Positions 53,625 through 63,093 of a stretch of 64,000 nt of DNA are shown in pieces. Every line of letters begins with the position of its first letter. Positions within the stretch are counted from its first letter, which is position 1. The notes beneath the pieces were generated by a model that ran no database searches, was not told the origin of the DNA, and saw nothing but the letters and a program-made list of their open reading frames with translations. The DNA is taken from contig CAZCVI010000002.1 in NCBI GenBank assembly GCA_964502145.1, positions 62,001 through 126,000 of the forward strand, given 5' to 3'. The translations under genes were made by a program, and so were the position numbers. The stretch is from CAZCVI01 sp964502145 (GTDB lineage: Bacteria; Acidobacteriota; Aminicenantia; UBA2199).

Positions 53625-54029
53625 TTATTCGCAACTCTTATTTCGTGTTTGTCCGAAGTAACCCAGAGCAATATCCGCTTCACCTGTGCCACCTTTTTGG
53701 CCCGCGCCTTTGATGGAATATTGGGGAAAGAGAGTGTAGCCCTGGTCTTTTGTACCCGCACCACTGGCACAATAATCCCAGGTTTGTTTGAAGAATAGGT
53801 CAATGAAAGTTGCTTCAGCCGCAGTTTCTTTCTGCCAGTCCTTGGAAGCCCAATGGGTCAGGCGTGTAAATAATGCATTGGCTGTGGATGAGCTTTTAAA
53901 TTCCTCGTATTCCCTGGCCCACACCGAACGAAGGTAGGCAGTACTGAACAATGGTTGGTGTTTCTCCGGCATAACAAGCTCCTGCGTCATCAATAACGAA
54001 AGTGAAGTATTTCTGCCAATCTTTGGCAT
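53625..54029 (-). pseudogene. Truncated N-terminal copy of the type IIG restriction gene
   Basis: Codes the first about 110 residues of the restriction enzyme (MPEKHQPLFSTAYLRSVWAR through GYFGQ) and then diverges to TRNKSCE and a stop. The matching DNA covers about 53650-54115 and includes the upstream region, matching 50748-51212. The nuclease EFK motif and the whole methyltransferase are missing, so no activity is expected. Confidence 0.88.
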
Positions 54030-54146
54030 CTACAGATAGGATTATTCTTCTTACCTAAAAGGGAATTATAGGCAGTTTCTGAAAGAAAGTCAAGTCTAAT
54101 AGCACAATTCAGGTAGGTGGCATTTGTGGCAAGCGGGAATGTCTCC

Positions 54147-54177
54147 GTTTATTGATGCGCCAGGATGGCGCGTCTAC
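54147..54177. repeat. GCGCCAGGATGGCGC dispersed repeat
   Basis: 31-bp copy (GTTTATTGATGCGCCAGGAT then GGCGCGTCTAC) just after the VapC gene stop. It is preceded by GGCAAGCGGGAATGTCTCC, a short sequence also found in variants near 46566, 47183 and 55122. Confidence 0.8.
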
Positions 54178-54185
54178 TATTCCCG

Positions 54186-54599
54186 CTACTTGGAAGGTCT
54201 GGGATTAAAGGGGTAAAGCAACAGGTTCGGGATATAATGGAAATCTTTTATGTTATTGGTAAAAAGAGGGATATCGTAAATTAAAGCCGTGGCTGCGATT
54301 ATTGAATCCGCCAGTTGAAGGTTGTGGGATAGGTAGTAAGCTTTTATTAAGGCAGTAGCGAGTTTTGCAATTCCATCATGGAATGCCAATAGATTAAAAC
54401 TCGCCAACTCCTTTTCAATCTTTGCGGAATCTCTTTTATTTCTTGCTCCCACAAGCAGTTCCATCTCCACGATAAAGTTGATACAGGGCTGGGGAATTTG
54501 GATAACCTGATTTTTGATCTTTTCAATCCCCTTAATGAAATCAATGACAATACAGCTATCTATCAGTACGATATCACCTGCCTTACCTTCTCCAAGCAT
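54186..54599 (-). CDS. VapC-like PIN-domain toxin
   Basis: 137 residues of the PIN fold. Acidic residues DS-C-VIDF (LIDSCIVIDFIKG), E in INFIVEMELLVGARN, D in LQLADSIIAATA and D in TNNIKDFHYI form the usual metal-binding set. A Mg-dependent RNase toxin by family. It starts 17 bp inside the upstream antitoxin gene. Confidence 0.88.
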   Translation of the reverse strand: MLGEGKAGDIVLIDSCIVIDFIKGIEKIKNQVIQIPQPCINFIVEMELLVGARNKRDSAKIEKELASFNLLAFHDGIAKLATALIKAYYLSHNLQLADSIIAATALIYDIPLFTNNIKDFHYIPNLLLYPFNPRPSK

Positions 54600-54885
54600 T
54601 TTTCCTCAATTCATGGATATAGGCGGCACTGTCTTTCACATCTTCAAACAAGGATACATCAGATAAATCCCCGTCAATTTCAGGGTTTGGTTCATACAGG
54701 ATTGGAGACATATTCTTTAAGGGATCCAGGGTTTCATATCTTAAGTTCTGTTCCTTTTTGGGCAGAAGGTGTTTCTCCAAAATCTCTAAAATCATTGCCG
54801 ACAACCGCAGCCCTCTTTTTTTTGCTTCCTCTAAAAGGCTTTGCTCCAATTGTGCGTTGTTTATATCTATCATTACTTGCTGCAT
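54583..54885 (-). CDS. Antitoxin of the VapC-like toxin
   Basis: 100 residues, GAGG seven bases before the ATG. The N-terminal half (IDINNAQLEQSLLEEAKKRG) looks like a ribbon-helix-helix or helix-based DNA-binding part, and the acidic C-terminal half (EIDGDLSDVSLFEDVKDSAA) would wrap the toxin. It precedes and overlaps the toxin gene. Confidence 0.75.
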   Translation of the reverse strand: MQQVMIDINNAQLEQSLLEEAKKRGLRLSAMILEILEKHLLPKKEQNLRYETLDPLKNMSPILYEPNPEIDGDLSDVSLFEDVKDSAAYIHELRKNAWRR

Positions 54886-55062
54886 AGCAGAACCTCATTT
54901 TACTCCGAATCACGATGAACCACACCCGATACTAATGTAGTACATTTCTCCTGTTTTGTCAACCCAATTAATTAATATTTTCCGCTATTGGAAGGTTCTG
55001 GGGCCTATTTTTTCCGATTGGAATCAATACTGTTGGCATCCATAATAAACATCCTGCCAAAT

Positions 55063-55090
55063 GCGGGCGGGGACGCCCGCGGTCCCAGGA
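55063..55090. repeat. GC-rich dispersed repeat, copy 2 (inverted)
   Basis: GCGGGCGGGGACGCCCGCGG then TCCCAGGA, the inverse of the first part of the repeat at 53014. The two copies face each other around the HhH gene, restriction remnant and VapBC pair. Confidence 0.75.
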
Positions 55091-55138
55091 TGCCGTTTCC
55101 TTATTTTATTGGCATTGGGGATAGGGTGGAATGTCTCC

Positions 55139-55169
55139 GCTTATTAATGCGCCAGGATGGCGCGTCTAC
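55139..55169. repeat. GCGCCAGGATGGCGC dispersed repeat
   Basis: 31-bp copy with the same sequence as at 51241, again preceded by GGAATGTCTCC. It lies before the first Rpn gene copy. Confidence 0.85.
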
Positions 55170-55274
55170 ATATTTCCCCCTTCGGTTCACAGGGCACGTT
55201 TTTTTTCAATGATATATAGAAAAAAGGTGATTGGTGTTGACAAGCAGCATCAATTGGATTATTATTTAGACAGG

Positions 55275-55659
55275 AATCAGGANNNNNNNNNNNNNNNNNN
55301 NNNNNNNNNNNNNNNNNNNNNNNNNNNNNNNNNNNNNNNNNNNNNNNNNNNNNNNNNNNNNNNNNNNNNNNNNNNNNNNNNNCTTAAAACAACTGGAGAA
55401 GGCAGCAGCCGATAAAGACTTACTGCGCCAATTAGAGTTAGAGGAAATGGCCTATCGAGAATATGACAGTACAATCGGCATGTTGGAGAGAAAGTTAGGC
55501 GAAAAAGAGCAAGCCTTAAACGAAAAAAATCAAGCCTTAAACGAAAAAGAGCAGGCTTTGAACGAAAAAGATCAGGAGCTCAACGAAAATAAACGTATGA
55601 TTGAAGAGAAAAATCAATACATTGCAGAACTCTTAAAAAAGCTGGAAAAAGAAAAATAG
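55275..55659 (+). CDS. Rpn-family nuclease/transposase, first tandem copy (interrupted by assembly gap)
   Basis: The upstream sequence and ribosome site (CAGGAATCAGGA) match those of the next copy, then 100 Ns cover the start and most of the gene. The visible 3' part codes LKQLEKAAADKDLLRQLELE through ELLKKLEKEK. By comparison with copy 2 the gap should hide about 650 bases. The heptad linker is longer than in copy 2: EKEQALN, EKNQALN, EKEQALN, EKDQELN against a single EKEQELN. Ends TAG TAA. Confidence 0.75.
55283..55382. other. Assembly gap (100 N)
   Basis: Falls within the first of two near-identical tandem Rpn genes, so the gap is likely due to the duplication. Confidence 0.99.
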
Positions 55660-55853
55660 TAAAAAGAGAAAGGCAGGAATGTCTAATACTGGAAAAGATG
55701 CGTTTTGTTTATGCGCTTACGCCAGCTTGAAATTCAGGAATACCTGTCGCCAGGGGCACATTTTTTTCCATGGATCATGGAAAAAAGTGGATTGGTGTTG
55801 ACAAGCAGCATCAATTGGATTATTATTTAGATAGGAATCAGGAGGTTCTTTAC

Positions 55854-56708
55854 ATGTTGATCGCTAACCCCATTTATGACACTGTTTTTAAATATCTGAT
55901 GGACAATGCTGAAATTGCCAGAGGAATAATCGCCACCATCATCGGGGAGAACATCGTTCATTTGGATTTACAGGCCCAGGAAAGCCATGTCCAAGTAGAG
56001 GGCAGGTTAACCTTTTATCATCTTGATTTTATCGCCAAGATCAAGCAAAAAAACGGGGAATATAAAACCGTGTTGATTGAACTCCAAAAATCCAGTAACC
56101 CCACTGATATTATCCGGTTCCGACGCTACCTGGGCGAGCAATATAGAAAAGAAGAGGATATCTTGGCTGAATCTGGGACCATTACGAAAGAACCTTTACC
56201 CATAATCACCATTTACATTTTAGGTTATTTCTTATCCAAGACTTTGCCCGGGGTAATCAAGGTAAACCGGGTATATAAAGATTTATTAGGTGGCCAGGAA
56301 ATTTTTGAGCGGAATGAGTTTATCGAGTGTTTAACCCATGATTCTTATGTCATCCAGATTCCCAGGTTACACTTAGAGATGAAAAACCGGTTGGAATATA
56401 TCCTGTCGATATTCAAACAGGAGAGATTTATAGCGGATGATCACCGTTTGAAAGATTATATCTATGAAATCGACGATGAATTGATGAAAATGATCTTAAA
56501 ACAACTGGAGAAGGCAGCAGCCGATAAAGACTTACTGCGCCAATTAGAGCTAGAGGAAATGGCCTATCGAGAATATGACAGTACAATCGGCATGTTGGAA
56601 AGAAAGTTAGGCGAAAAAGAGCAAGAGCTCAACGAAAATAAACGCACGATTGAAGAGAAAAATCAATACATTGCAGAACTCTTAAAAAAGCTGGAAAAAG
56701 AAAAATAA
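55854..56708 (+). CDS. Rpn-family recombination-promoting nuclease / putative transposase
   Basis: 284 residues from the ATG at 55854, preceded by AGGAGG. N-terminal NPIYDTVFKYLMDNAEIARG is the family signature. The PD-(D/E)XK core shows FYHLDFIAKI and VLIELQKS (the E-x-Q form seen in RpnA). A charged coiled-coil tail follows (ERKLGEKEQELNENK). Rpn proteins nick DNA and promote RecA-independent recombination. It is a near-identical tandem copy of the gene interrupted by the gap upstream. Confidence 0.88.
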   Translation: MLIANPIYDTVFKYLMDNAEIARGIIATIIGENIVHLDLQAQESHVQVEGRLTFYHLDFIAKIKQKNGEYKTVLIELQKSSNPTDIIRFRRYLGEQYRKEEDILAESGTITKEPLPIITIYILGYFLSKTLPGVIKVNRVYKDLLGGQEIFERNEFIECLTHDSYVIQIPRLHLEMKNRLEYILSIFKQERFIADDHRLKDYIYEIDDELMKMILKQLEKAAADKDLLRQLELEEMAYREYDSTIGMLERKLGEKEQELNENKRTIEEKNQYIAELLKKLEKEK

Positions 56709-56834
56709 TAGAAAAGTTGGAAGAAATTCCTTACAACATTCTAATTATACCACTATTGAAAAAGTTCCGCAAAACTTCTGATCTTGATGTCTCCTATCTC
56801 AGAAGTTTTGCGGATAATTCAGGCACCAGGATTG

Positions 56835-59800
56835 TTACTTAAAAACATCCTGGCTATCAGAGGCTGTGATATGGATTTCTACTATATTCTTATAAGATCC
56901 ACCCGCCCTATCTTTCACCACGAACACCAAGCGATACCTCCCCAGGAACCCAGGCCCTGGCGACCAATAAAAAGTCCGCTTATCATTCACCACCGTGGAA
57001 CCAACAGGCAATGGCTTTAACCCAGTAGGGGAGAGCCGATACCCCTGGATTTCCACACTGTTTTCTGGAAAGAAAATTTCCACATGCTCCAGTTCCTTAA
57101 GCGTGATCTTACGCACTCCCTTTTCATCTGCAACAAGGGTTAGTGGTTCTCCATGGGTATTAAAACCAGTCCTGTATGTTAACGATTCCAATACATCATT
57201 GGTTAGAACGCTGGAAGCATCCATGGCTTGGCTTGCTACCCTGGAACTGCCACTATTAAAGATAGTCATGTAACGACTACCAATACCGTCTGTATTCCCT
57301 GCATTGTCCGTCACGGTCCACTGGATGGAATGCACCCCATTGGTATAACCGGTAGTGTTCAAATAAAAATACCCGACGGCACCACCACTGTTGTTGTAAC
57401 CAGGAAATAGAGTGCTAATGTCCTCACGGTAAAGATTGTAGGTGGGAGAACCAAGATTCACACCATCCACCCATACATTGATAGTAGAACCATTGCTAGG
57501 GATGGTGTTGGGCAAGGGTGTTAATGCCCAACCCCAATTCAAAAAAGCACGACCAGAAGCTAAACCTCCCTGAGTCGGTGTATCAATGGCACCAAACGGT
57601 TTGACGGCGTGGGCATTGTCCACGGTAATGGTTTTGGTGCCCAAGATGACCTCGTTACCTTCCTCATCCACAGCCACAGCATAAAGGGTAAACGACCCAT
57701 TGCCACCATTGGGGAGAAAGTTGGTCAGTAACATGTAACCCCAACCCGCCAAATAATTCTTGGGGTAATCAGGGTAAGTTAATTCCACATCGGGCCTCAT
57801 TCCTTCCACAAAGATGGCTTGACCAATATAAACCGGAGTGTTTTCCTCGCCACTAACCGGGGCGCGTTTGATATAAACCGCATCCACCCCCACATCATCC
57901 AAAACCCAACCGGTTACGGCGATACTGCTCCTCACTGTAGCTCCTTCGGTGGGTGTTTCAAAAATACCGAAAGGGGAAGAACTCCCTGACAAATTATTCA
58001 CAGTCACGGCTATAGTCTGGGGCGAGTTGGCGGCATGATCATCGGATACTGTAATGGTACCACTGTAAGTACCAATACTCAATCCGGTAGGATTCACACT
58101 CACGGTGATGCTTCCATTACCCGTGCCTGAAATGGGGGTTACGCTTAACCAACTGCGATCTGACGATGCGCTCCAAGATAATGTACCAGTACCACTGCTG
58201 CCAATAAAAACCTGCTGCGCGGGAGTTACAGTACTCCCATTCACGGCACTAAAAAGAAGGGCGGCACGATTTAATTGGATCGTAATCCCAGAAATAACAT
58301 TGGTAATAGTAAACACGGCATCACTACTATCGGTTATACCGGTATCAGTAGTGCTGCTGATTCGGATCAGACAAAACGTGGACGGGGTGGCAGAGGGAAC
58401 GAGCCAATTAAAATTGCCAGTATTGGTGGTCGAACTGGCCACAGTGCTCCAACTACTGCCATTATTTGACGAAAACTCGATTTTTACATTGGCTATCGTG
58501 CCACTGGAAGTCCAGGTAATAGCATGGGTAGAACCCAGCAACCAGATTTGCCCGCCATTGGGAGAGGTCAGGGTTAAACTGGAGACCGCACCACCATTTT
58601 CAGCAGCAAAATAATACTGCCCAAACCGATTGGACCAACCATGAACTTTTACCTCGGTATCGGGGTACACATTTGAATTGTAAGACGTGGGCGAGCGCAG
58701 TGAAGAATCCTCTATATAGAGATTCCCCGGCGATATCAAGAAATACCGAATATAATCCTGGAACGCAGGACGCATATAATTTCTGTAGGAGACTTCCCCG
58801 GTTTCCGTATAACAAAAGCCAGCGGCGTTCAGGGTCATAAACACGTAGGTCGGTTCACCATTGGTTTGCACCAAGAGAGAACGGTCAACCATATAAGGCA
58901 GTTGCCGTGCCCGGTATTGACCGAGCTCATTGGTATCACCACCAAAAGTGATACTCATCAACCAGGTGGTCATACGCCGGATTAACCCCAATAGGGAAGT
59001 GGCATAGGTATTATCACGACCCTTGAATACTTCAGCGTAAGCTTTAATTGCAGGTTCTAAGAAATAACAATTCATCAGGGGCTGCGATAAGTTAGGGTCA
59101 TCATTGGCATACACATACCCATGACCGCCAGCAGCAGTCTCCCTGTCAAACACGCCTTTTAACACATCTTTGAGAGCTTGCTGGATGGTTTTAGTGCCAT
59201 AATCACTAGTATGGAACGTAGCATTGGGATTCATACGCCATTGGGTCACCAGATTATCCACGATCCAGCCCGCAATACGGATTTCATCGGTATCAATATA
59301 GCCATTGATGTTAAAGGATTCATACACATATTGCCGCATCCCCTCCACCAATTCATCGTAAATATCCTTGCCCCGGGGTTCACCAGTGAGCAACCAATAG
59401 AGGGCATAACCCTGGACCCAGGTATGACTGGGACGGCCAGGACCAAAACAGTTGTCAGGGGAATCATTGGATGGACGGGTCTCCCAGTTCTTCTGATAAT
59501 TATAGGCGGTGCCATTGGCGTTGGTATGGTAGATATCAAAATCTATTTCATGTTTGACAAACACACGGGCAGCGTCCAAGAAGGCCATATGGCCAGTGCG
59601 CATGAAATGCAAGAACATGCCGTACCCCCAGTCATAACTGTTCCCAGAATACACACCACAACCACCCCCCCATTGCAGGTCGCCATAATTGTTCCAACTG
59701 TTGATATCCTGGTACAGAGAACCCCAAACAGTGATACCCGTAGTGCCCGATGGGCTGACAACATCGGCCTGGATCACTTTGGACCGTTGTAATTTTTCAT

Positions 59801-60806
59801 AGAGGTCAAAATCGGCTTGCAGGGAAGTTTCAAAACCAGTCTTCGGCAGAGTGACCTGCCCCCAGGCACGGGTAGCGGCATAATAGGCGGGTGTGGCCAC
59901 AGCCAATGGCCGGGGCGTGGTATAACCGTCGGCTAACACACCGGTTGCAGTGTAACGACTCTCCCGTTTGACGGGACTACCACTTTGGGGCACATCCAGT
60001 TCAAAGGTTTTTTCCACACCCTGACCAAACACATAACTTCCACCCTGGTTTAATAAGGGAACCCCAAACGTGGCACCACTCAAGGTCACGGCTGGACCCT
60101 GGGGATTATAGTTCCAGCCAAAGGAATTGTTGTTGCGAAGGGTGAACTGGGCACGGATGGAGGAGTGGTTTTTAAAAAAGAAGAACCGGGCGCGAAAACC
60201 CACCAGGGCGTTACTCAACCGCGTGCTGCCATTGTAAAAATTCCCTTCCACCCTGACAATGGTTTTTAGCGGGCCGGACTCTTCCACGGTCCATAACCCG
60301 CTACCGGGAACAGCCAGATAGGTAGTACCACCAGCAGTGACAGAGAAATTTTTTCCCGCTACTACCAGTTCGCTTTTATTAAAGGTAAAGCTGGTGGTCC
60401 CAGTATTCACGGTCAGGTTGGAACTTTGGTTGTTAACAATAATCCCGGTCACTGTAGCGGGTGTAGCCCCAGTGCGCAGGGTAAGGGAAACCGTATCGGT
60501 AGCCGGCAGGTCGAGTTGAAAATCCAACAGCAACCAACGAATACTACCATCGGGCCAAACAGCCAATGTACGAAATTGGCAGGGAATCTCGGTGCTGCCT
60601 TGCATAAGTTTGACTGTCGTGGTGCCTGTTTGAAGCCCCTCGGCAAAGGGAATACCGGAAGTGATAGGTTCTGCCGTTTTAGCCACCGCTTCCCGGTTGG
60701 TAACGGTCAAAGCCACATCCAAGGCTGCCAAAAAAAACGTGCAAGAACAAAATATCAGACAAAATACAAAAACCGCCATTATCCTCTGTTTGTTCACATT
60801 TCTCAT
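56835..60806 (-). CDS. Giant secreted RIFT-barrel protein with BACON and Ig-like domains
   Basis: 1323 residues from the ATG at 60806 (GGAGG eight bases upstream). A signal peptide covers about 1-30. Residues 30-350 match the PcRGLX/YetA-type N-terminal RIFT barrel (LTVTNREAVAKTAEPITSGI, AVWPDGSIRWLLLDFQL), then a long helical toroid-like catalytic region to about 740. After it: an Ig-like domain from about 742 (LTSPNGGQIWLLGSTHAITW), a BACON-like domain from about 840 (WSASSDRSWLSVTPISGTG), and two Aminicenantes-style domains starting PFGIFETPTEGATVRSS (about 943) and PFGAIDTPTQGG (about 1068). A polysaccharide lyase or related carbohydrate enzyme is likely; the substrate is unknown. Confidence 0.8.
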   Translation of the reverse strand: MRNVNKQRIMAVFVFCLIFCSCTFFLAALDVALTVTNREAVAKTAEPITSGIPFAEGLQTGTTTVKLMQGSTEIPCQFRTLAVWPDGSIRWLLLDFQLDLPATDTVSLTLRTGATPATVTGIIVNNQSSNLTVNTGTTSFTFNKSELVVAGKNFSVTAGGTTYLAVPGSGLWTVEESGPLKTIVRVEGNFYNGSTRLSNALVGFRARFFFFKNHSSIRAQFTLRNNNSFGWNYNPQGPAVTLSGATFGVPLLNQGGSYVFGQGVEKTFELDVPQSGSPVKRESRYTATGVLADGYTTPRPLAVATPAYYAATRAWGQVTLPKTGFETSLQADFDLYEKLQRSKVIQADVVSPSGTTGITVWGSLYQDINSWNNYGDLQWGGGCGVYSGNSYDWGYGMFLHFMRTGHMAFLDAARVFVKHEIDFDIYHTNANGTAYNYQKNWETRPSNDSPDNCFGPGRPSHTWVQGYALYWLLTGEPRGKDIYDELVEGMRQYVYESFNINGYIDTDEIRIAGWIVDNLVTQWRMNPNATFHTSDYGTKTIQQALKDVLKGVFDRETAAGGHGYVYANDDPNLSQPLMNCYFLEPAIKAYAEVFKGRDNTYATSLLGLIRRMTTWLMSITFGGDTNELGQYRARQLPYMVDRSLLVQTNGEPTYVFMTLNAAGFCYTETGEVSYRNYMRPAFQDYIRYFLISPGNLYIEDSSLRSPTSYNSNVYPDTEVKVHGWSNRFGQYYFAAENGGAVSSLTLTSPNGGQIWLLGSTHAITWTSSGTIANVKIEFSSNNGSSWSTVASSTTNTGNFNWLVPSATPSTFCLIRISSTTDTGITDSSDAVFTITNVISGITIQLNRAALLFSAVNGSTVTPAQQVFIGSSGTGTLSWSASSDRSWLSVTPISGTGNGSITVSVNPTGLSIGTYSGTITVSDDHAANSPQTIAVTVNNLSGSSSPFGIFETPTEGATVRSSIAVTGWVLDDVGVDAVYIKRAPVSGEENTPVYIGQAIFVEGMRPDVELTYPDYPKNYLAGWGYMLLTNFLPNGGNGSFTLYAVAVDEEGNEVILGTKTITVDNAHAVKPFGAIDTPTQGGLASGRAFLNWGWALTPLPNTIPSNGSTINVWVDGVNLGSPTYNLYREDISTLFPGYNNSGGAVGYFYLNTTGYTNGVHSIQWTVTDNAGNTDGIGSRYMTIFNSGSSRVASQAMDASSVLTNDVLESLTYRTGFNTHGEPLTLVADEKGVRKITLKELEHVEIFFPENSVEIQGYRLSPTGLKPLPVGSTVVNDKRTFYWSPGPGFLGRYRLVFVVKDRAGGSYKNIVEIHITASDSQDVFK

Positions 60807-61213
60807 TTTAACGCCCTCCGTAACGGCGTGTTTAATTCTTACTGGCACGATGCTATTCAAATAACCATTCAAATAATATGACCTATAAGAAATTTTAAAC
60901 ATCAAACAAGCGAAAGTCAACCATTAATAAAAAAAAAGTAGGAAGGAAAAATAGAGAACTGTAACGAGAACAGTTGATAATGTTTTGCCTCTCATAAAAT
61001 TGGAGTTTTCAAAAGTTTCCTTAGCATTATAATATAACTTGGAAGAAACCGCTGAGCGAAAAATACCATATTCATCCCACGCAATTGGTGAGGAGGAAAA
61101 AGCAGTTATTCGAAGGTGCGTCCGAAATATTCAATCGTAGTAACACCGGGCGAATCTACTGTGAACACAAGGAGGCTGTCCCCTCCCATCCTCCTGTAAC
61201 CGTAAACAGTGAT
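60807..61213. other. Intergenic region, nothing recognised
   Basis: 407 bases between two minus-strand genes. It must carry the promoter of the secreted protein gene, but I see no strong hexamer pair, hairpin or repeat. Confidence 0.4.
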
Positions 61214-62719
61214 TTAATACCGCACCCCTTTTTGGTATAACATCGCTTCGTAAGCAGCCATCACTTCGGCCCACTGGTCAATAGGTATTTGGTGGGTAAA
61301 TGGATTTCTTATCTCGAATACACCGGCTTCTCCCTCTTCTTTGTTAACATGAAGCAAGCTGGAGTCTGTATTTTTTAAAATAGCTTCTGCTTGCGTCTCT
61401 TGAGTCTTACGATTTTTAATCAATATCTTCTCTCCCCTTAAAACCGCGAGTGTATCATTTAAGGCACTTATTTTCAGAAAATTGGCATGGAAAATATTCG
61501 GACCTTGGGTTATCTTATCTTGAAGTTTTGCAATTCTAAAATCTAAATCGAGATTCTTAAGTTGTTCCATCCAACCCTCTGGTTTCCCATTTATAAGATG
61601 ATCCATTTTTTCTAATAGACTATATGTTTCTAAGTCCTCTTTATCGCTGGGAATATTCCCTTCTGCCAATTTTGGATAGTCAGTGGCATCAAATGCTTCT
61701 TTTAAAGTTGCTGGGAACAGACCTGCCGTTTTAGGATCAACTGTTGAGTCTTTTAAAGCACTTGTCCACAATTCTTGAATATTGGCACGTGGTAATGCGT
61801 CGAGTATGTTTTTATCTATTATATCTTTTGTGGGGCTAAAAAAATCTTCCTGAGATCTCAAATACTTAAAGTATGAAACTCTTGGCACATTCACCAACGC
61901 CCTTATGGTTGATTTTAAGATGGATGGAAGTTCGGCTCCTAACTTTTTACTCAATATTTCCACTATATTATTATATAATTGGATAGAGAATTGTTTGGCG
62001 TTGTCCAGGCAGGTATTGACGGTTTTTTCCTGTACTATTAGAACATGGTCTTCAAATGTAAAGCTATTGATTAAATCGAAAATATCGAGGAAGGTTGAAG
62101 ATGTCGCCTTGGTGGGGGAGACGTTTATTTGAAATGCACCTTGAGAACCTTCTTGGACTTGAAGGATTGGCCCTTGTCTATTATTTACTTCAGCCCATTT
62201 TGCTTCTAACGCCATTAAGGGCATATCTTTTAAAAGCGATTTCCCTCTGATTTTGGCGATTTTTACAAAATCGGCCAGATAGGCGACCTGAAATGTGAGG
62301 CTCAGGGGATTCTCGGGCGGATATTGATCATGGAGCCCTGTGGCCAGTTCAAAAGTAGCATATTTTTTATTTGGAGCTTCGAGATGAATTTCTGTCTCTA
62401 TTCCAGGTACGATAGCCCCTACTTTTTCGCCCTGGGATACACTAGTGCCAACATCATAATCCAATGTAGCCCCAACTACTTCTATTTCCGCCCCAATTTT
62501 TCTTTGTATTGAATTCGTTTGCTTGTTGGATAGATTCCCTTCTGTTGCTTCGGTTTCGCCGTCCAAATTTCCGGATGGCGTCATAACCGTTTCTTCACCA
62601 AAAATAGGGGGATGGTGATTTGTTTTTTTATTATTTGCACTCTTTATCTGCTGGGCAACGGCTTCAGCAGCCGCCATACTTTTATTCTCATTCTTTGTCT
62701 TCATTGCTGCGGCATACAT
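61214..62719 (-). CDS. Uncharacterised protein of 501 residues
   Basis: I do not recognise the family. The N-terminal 60 residues are low complexity and polar, then SIQRKIGAEIEVVGATLDYD and KKYATFELATG suggest a G-x-E-x-E beta start like amidoligase or toxin-associated domains, and IQRK-type starts are frequent in effectors of contractile injection systems. The rest is mostly helical, with no signal peptide or membrane segment. No injection-system genes are in the window, so this link is weak. Confidence 0.6.
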   Translation of the reverse strand: MYAAAMKTKNENKSMAAAEAVAQQIKSANNKKTNHHPPIFGEETVMTPSGNLDGETEATEGNLSNKQTNSIQRKIGAEIEVVGATLDYDVGTSVSQGEKVGAIVPGIETEIHLEAPNKKYATFELATGLHDQYPPENPLSLTFQVAYLADFVKIAKIRGKSLLKDMPLMALEAKWAEVNNRQGPILQVQEGSQGAFQINVSPTKATSSTFLDIFDLINSFTFEDHVLIVQEKTVNTCLDNAKQFSIQLYNNIVEILSKKLGAELPSILKSTIRALVNVPRVSYFKYLRSQEDFFSPTKDIIDKNILDALPRANIQELWTSALKDSTVDPKTAGLFPATLKEAFDATDYPKLAEGNIPSDKEDLETYSLLEKMDHLINGKPEGWMEQLKNLDLDFRIAKLQDKITQGPNIFHANFLKISALNDTLAVLRGEKILIKNRKTQETQAEAILKNTDSSLLHVNKEEGEAGVFEIRNPFTHQIPIDQWAEVMAAYEAMLYQKGVRY

Positions 62720-62791
62720 ATTTCTTTCCTCATTATTTCATCCATATTAATTCTAACACAAGAAATATAAAGAAACAAGGAGAATTACAGC

Positions 62792-62892
62792 CCTGGATTC
62801 CCCGCCAAATTTCTGGAAAGCTTCGACTTACAGAACCTTCTGGACCAACTGGACTTCCCAAAACCTTATAATTTTGTATAGCTTGTCCAGTA
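62792..62892. repeat. CTGGAC 9-bp element, short copy
   Basis: Begins CCTGGATTCCCCGCCAAATT (shared end sequence), has two direct units CTGGACCAA and CTGGACTTC (62840-62857), the spacer AAAACCTTATAATTTTGTAT and one inverted unit GTCCAGTAT (62884-62892). The spacer is homologous to that of the copy at 46377-46511. Confidence 0.75.
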
Positions 62893-62998
62893 TAAAGTAT
62901 CGAATAGGCTGTTCGAGGCGCATTGTCCCTGGTTTCTTTTTCATATCCCTTTGTAGACTCCTGGTCATCCCACCATCCGACGAATCACGGTTCAGAAA

Positions 62999-63049
62999 CT
63001 GTCTCCCCCATTTTTCCAAGTAGAAAAACTGTGCCCAGTGCTTTACTTC
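62999..63049. repeat. 51-bp direct repeat, left copy
   Basis: Starts CTGTCTCCCCCATTTTTCCA and ends GTGCTTTACTTC. Identical to 63790-63840 except one base (GCCCAG against GGCCAG). The two copies bracket the HigBA-type pair. Confidence 0.9.
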
Positions 63050-63093
63050 ATTTTTGATTTGACATTTTGTCGTTTATAAGCTACCATTATACT

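Noticed and set aside
55854..56708. An insertion sequence with terminal inverted repeats around the Rpn gene
   Set aside because: No inverted ends or target duplications could be seen; the tandem copies look like a simple duplication.
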